A stretch of 64,000 nucleotides of DNA from Anodontia alba (lineage: Eukaryota; Mollusca; Bivalvia; Lucinida; Lucinidae), in the NCBI GenBank assembly GCA_964016985.1, contig OZ024821.1, forward strand, positions 130,349,323 through 130,413,322, read 5' to 3'. The position numbers were made by a program, and so were the translations under genes. Shown here piece by piece: positions 60,201-64,000 of the stretch (within the stretch, counting starts at the first letter, position 1; each line of letters starts with the position of its first letter). The notes beneath the pieces were generated by a model. That model was not told the origin of the DNA, searched no databases, and saw nothing but the letters and a program-made list of their open reading frames with translations.

Positions 60201-62758
60201 TTTTAGCTCGCCTGTACGAAGTACAAGGAGAGCTATTGTAGTCACCCCGGTCGTTTGCGTTTGCGTTTGCGTTCCCGTTCCCGTCACACTGTGTTAAAGT
60301 TTTTCAAATGCTTATATCTCAACAGTCACTCCTCACAGAGGCATCAAATTTGGAACTTAGGTACCTTGGAGGGTCTTCTGAGATTCCAAGAGAATAAACC
60401 CCTGGGTTCATGCCCCTGGGTGGGGCTAGGGGTCAGAATCTAGGACACCTTTGTAATACTGTGTTAAAGTTTTTCAAATTCTTATATCTTGACTTTCACT
60501 CCTCATAGAGCATTCATATTTAGAATTTGGGTACCTGGAGGAGTCTTCTGAGATTCCAAAAGAACATACCCCTGGGTTCATACCTCAGGGTGGGCCTTGG
60601 AGTGGGGCTAGGGGTCAAAATCTAGGACACATTTGTAAAATCTTATATGCCTACAGGTTATAGACACAACTGGTTATACATCAGCTAACTATGTGACATC
60701 GGTTTAAGTGTAAGAGAGTGAAGGTCATGGTGACCTACATTTTACGGTCCAGCTCACCTAGATTTCACGGTCCAGTGATTTTGCCTTATATCTTGAATAC
60801 TATTTGTTGGATAAATGTCACACCTGGGATATTACTTCCATGTGACCCAGTGAATGACCACTTACTATATCTAGGTCATTGTGACCTATATTTCATGGTT
60901 CAGTGATTTTGCCTTATATCTTGAATACTATTTGTTGGATAAATGTCACACCTGGGATATTACTTCCATGGGACCCAATGAATGACCACTTACTATATCT
61001 AGGTCATTGTGACCTATATTTCTTGGTTCAGTGATTTTGCCTTATATCTTGAATACTATTTGTTGGATAAATGTCACACCTGGGATATTAGTTCCTTGTG
61101 ACCTGATTATTGACGTCAAAATATATCTCTGTTGGTGTGACCTATATTTCATGGTTCAGTGATTTTGCCTTATATCTTGAATACTATTTGTTGGATAAAT
61201 GTCACACCTGGGATATTACTTCCATGTGACCCAATGAATGACCACTTACTATATCTAGGTCATTGTGACCTATATTTCATGGTTCAGTGATTTTGCCTTA
61301 TATCTTGAATACTATTTGTTGGATAAATGTCACACCTGGGATATTACTTCCATGTGACCCAATGAATGACCACTTACTATATCTAGGTCATTGTGACCTA
61401 TATTTCATGGTTCAGTGATTTTGCCTTATATCTTGAATACTATTTGTTGGATAAATGTCACACCTGGGATATTAGTTCCTTGTGACCCGATTATTGACGT
61501 CAAAATATATCTCTGTTGGTGTGACCTATATTTCATGGTTCAGTGATTTTGCCTTATATCTTGAATACTATTTGTTGGATAAATGTCAAACCTGGGATAT
61601 TACTTCCATGTGACCCAATGAATGACCACTTACTATATCTAGGTCATTGTGACCTATATTTCATGGTTCAGTGATTTTGCCTTATATCTTGAATACTATT
61701 TGTTGGATAAATGTCACACCTGGGATATTACTTCCATGTGACCCAATGAATGACCACTTACTATATCTAGGTCATTGTGACCTATATTTCATGGTTCAGT
61801 GATTTTGCCTTATATCTTGAATACTTTTTGTTGGATAAATGTCACACCTGGGATATTAGTTCCTTGTGACCCGATTATTGACGTCAAAATATATCTCTGT
61901 TGGTGTGACCTATATTTCATGGTTCAGTGATTTTGCCTTATATCTTGAATACTATTTGTTGGATAAATGTCACACCTGGGATATTACTTCCATGTGACCC
62001 AGTGAATGACCACTTACTATATCTAGGTCATTGTGACCTATATTTCATGGTTCAGTGATTTTGCATATATCTTGAATACTATTTGTTGGATAAATGTCAC
62101 ACCTGGGATATTTCTTCCATGTGACCCAATGAATGACCACTTACTATATCTAGATCATTGTGACCTATATTTTATGGTTCAGTGATTTTGCCTTATATCT
62201 TGAATACTATTTGTTGGATAAATGTCACACCTGGGATATTAGTTCCTTGTGACCCGATTATTGACATCACAATATAGGTCATTGTGACCTATATTTCATG
62301 GTTCAGTGATTTGGCCTTATATCTTGAATACTATTTGTTGGATAAATGTCACACCTGGGATATTAGTTCCTTGTGACCCGATTATTGACGTCAAAATATA
62401 TCTCTGTTGGTGTGACCTATATTTCATGGTTCAGTGATTTTGCCTTATATCTTGAATACTATTTGTTGGATAAATGTCACACCTGGGATATTAGTTCCAT
62501 GTGACCCAATGAATGACCACTTACTATATCTAGGTCATTGTGACCTATATTTCATGCTTCAGTGATTTTGCCTTTTATTTTTATTACTATTTCATGGAGA
62601 ATTGTCATACCCGGATTATTATATCTATGTGACAAAATGATTTACATACAAATACATCTAGGTCAGTGTGACCTATATTATATGGCTTAATGATAAAAAT
62701 GTTACAATATAAAATGTACCCAGCAGGCGAGCTACGCTGTCCTACGACAGCTCTTGTT
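60201..62758 (-). mobile_element. Helitron-like element with a 127-bp higher-order array, minus orientation
   Basis: On the minus strand the 5' end is ACAAGAGCTGTCGTAGGACAG followed by CGTAGCTCGCCTG. The 3' end is a hairpin TGTACTTCGTACA and then GGCGAGCTAAAA. These are the end types of 24744-26836 and 28711-30963. The flanks of the array contain two copies of a CTGTGTTAAAGTTTTTCAAA/CCCCTGGGTTCATRCC segment (60287-60640). No transposase. Confidence 0.75.
60715..62690 (+). repeat. 127-bp minisatellite, about 15 units, A-A-B order
   Basis: All units share GGTTCAGTGATTTTGCCTTA and TTGGATAAATGTCACACCTG. Type A continues ATGACCACTTACTATATC; type B continues ATTATTGACGTCAAAATATA. Types read A,A,B,A,A,B,A,A,B,A,A,B',B,A from about 60840, giving a period near 382 bp. 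Confidence 0.9.
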
Positions 62759-62759
62759 A

Positions 62760-63710
62760 CATTATTGTATTTTTTTTTTTTTTTTTTTACAAATTTCTCC
62801 ATGAAAACAAAATATTTCTGTTCTGGCAGAGGGTTTGACTGTCCCTCTGGATCTGCACTGTTTACCATTAAGTTTGTAAATTTATAGCAACAGTCCAGAT
62901 CATGACAAGTTTTTCTCTTAGAAAAAAAGTGTCAAAAAATTCATGCTCAACTGATCATTCAACCAGATGTTTTATGGCTACTGCTCTCAGCTCTCTTACA
63001 CTAATGAGTCTGTTCGCAACAGGTGGTATCACCAGAATTACCTGGGAGACTACTTTTCTCTGATAACACTGGTTCCCTGCACTGTAGTATATAGTCTTAA
63101 AATCTTTATTTTTCAACATAGAAAACCCCGTTTAAAATGTGTAATTGATTAATTTTTTATGCAGATATAGATTTTAGAATCCGTTTTGAGCTACTTCATC
63201 GGGTTTTATATTTAAGAATTTTGTGTATGTGTTTCTAGTTAACTGTCTTATCAGTATTACTTAACTAATTGCATAACAGAGCATCGTTTTATTGGCATCT
63301 GGGCAGAGTTTCATGGTCTCAGTCATCAGAAACATATGGAAATGCAATACCCCACTAACCTGACTTTGATATAGTAATAGTTGGGAAGGTTGGGGTGAAA
63401 TTATCTAAGAGAAAAAACATGGCATGTCAAGCAATCTGATTGGTTGAAAATTAGAAGTGGGTGTGGCATCTTAATTTATTCAGCATGACAAGGTTTAAAG
63501 CCTCTCTGGATCCACCCCAGCTAATCTGCATTAATTTTAGCGTGATTATTTTCCCTTGATCAGTCGGCTTCTCTGTCTCTGTCTAAATTTTAGAAGCAAA
63601 TTATTGATGAAGTTTTTATTTGCTTTTCATAAACTTTGTTGGAAATGATCAGCATGAGAAGAAGAGAATGATGTTAAAATATCTGCATCAAGTTGTTTAT
63701 AGCAACATTG
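62760..63710. other. AP3M1 intron 5 segment, nothing recognised
   Basis: T-rich run at 62768-62788. 63430-63540 resembles part of the repeat at 28380-28460 (GAAGTGGGTGTGGCATCTTA). Confidence 0.4.
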
Positions 63711-63821
63711 TCCCAGTAAGCATTCTATATAAATCTAATATAGCGGGCCGTTATTGGCCCGTCAGGGTAGCTGACGGCCGATGACGGCCCGCTATAGATT
63801 TATGTAGAATGCTAGCTGGGA
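63711..63821. mobile_element. Near-perfect hairpin element, second copy
   Basis: CATTCTATATAAATCTA and TAGATTTATGTAGAATG arms with GCGGGCCGTTATTGGCCCG/complement inside. The loop AGGGTAGCT is the reverse complement of that at 33701-33808, so the two copies are in opposite orientation. Confidence 0.85.
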
Positions 63822-64000
63822 TGTGTTTTTCGCAGTTTGTTATTTTAAAATGTTTGTGAATAGAAGCACTTTGTTGTAAGGGTATTAATAACTTACAATG
63901 ATAGTTGTAAGCAAGAGATTCATAGAAAAAAAAAAGTAGAATGTTATTTGATGCTGTTGTGAACATTTTTTTAATGTTCGCATTCTGGGTAATAATTTCA

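Overview
This is a window of an AT-rich, intron-rich and very repeat-rich animal genome. No bacterial or organellar gene is visible. Two spliced protein-coding genes can be read, plus the last exon of a third. The repeats (tRNA-derived SINEs with an ACAAACAAAC-type tail, palindromic MITEs, and Helitron-like elements carrying internal minisatellites that recall oyster 'pearl' elements) point to a mollusc, most likely a bivalve. That assignment is inference.

Layout. (1) 1-1746: a 29-bp minisatellite, then a plus-strand terminal exon (1579-1746) of a Neverland/DAF-36-type Rieske sterol 7-desaturase whose remaining exons must lie left of the window. (2) 1747-13638: intergenic ground between two convergent genes, filled with SINEs, MITEs and foldback repeats. 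(3) 13639-37341, minus strand: a complete six-exon neverland/daf-36-like gene (465 codons plus stop). I assembled it from exons at 37341-36900, 28161-27973, 23144-22966, 18256-18011, 16343-16170 and 13806-13639. All junctions are GT/AG and in phase. The terminal exons of the two desaturase genes agree at 44 of 55 residues, so this is a tail-to-tail paralogous pair. (4) 37342-42431: the space between two divergent genes, with a decayed CR1/Jockey-like LINE (40141-41901). (5) 42432 to the right edge, plus strand: the first five exons (152 codons) of the AP-3 adaptor mu subunit (AP3M1-like). The gene runs out of the window; its fifth intron exceeds 8.7 kb.

The introns hold the most unusual material. 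AP3M1 intron 1 contains a young 532-bp miniature LTR retrotransposon (43105-43636). Its two 224-bp LTRs differ at two positions, it has a 5-bp target duplication, a tRNA-Pro-type primer binding site and a polypurine tract, and each LTR carries a tRNA-like unit with A and B boxes. AP3M1 intron 5 contains an internally deleted mariner (59194-60023) that keeps one open frame joining the DNA-binding domains directly to the transposase C-terminus. It also contains a Helitron-like element (60201-62758) with an A-A-B higher-order minisatellite. Two more Helitron-like elements with the same ends but unrelated internal arrays lie in the desaturase introns (24744-26836 and 28711-30963), and a short one lies at 51441-51720.

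The desaturase and the adaptor subunit have no evident functional link. They are neighbours transcribed divergently from about 5 kb apart. No functional tRNA or rRNA gene and no CRISPR array was found. Coordinates of exons come from reading splice sites and frames. Coordinates of decayed repeats are approximate.
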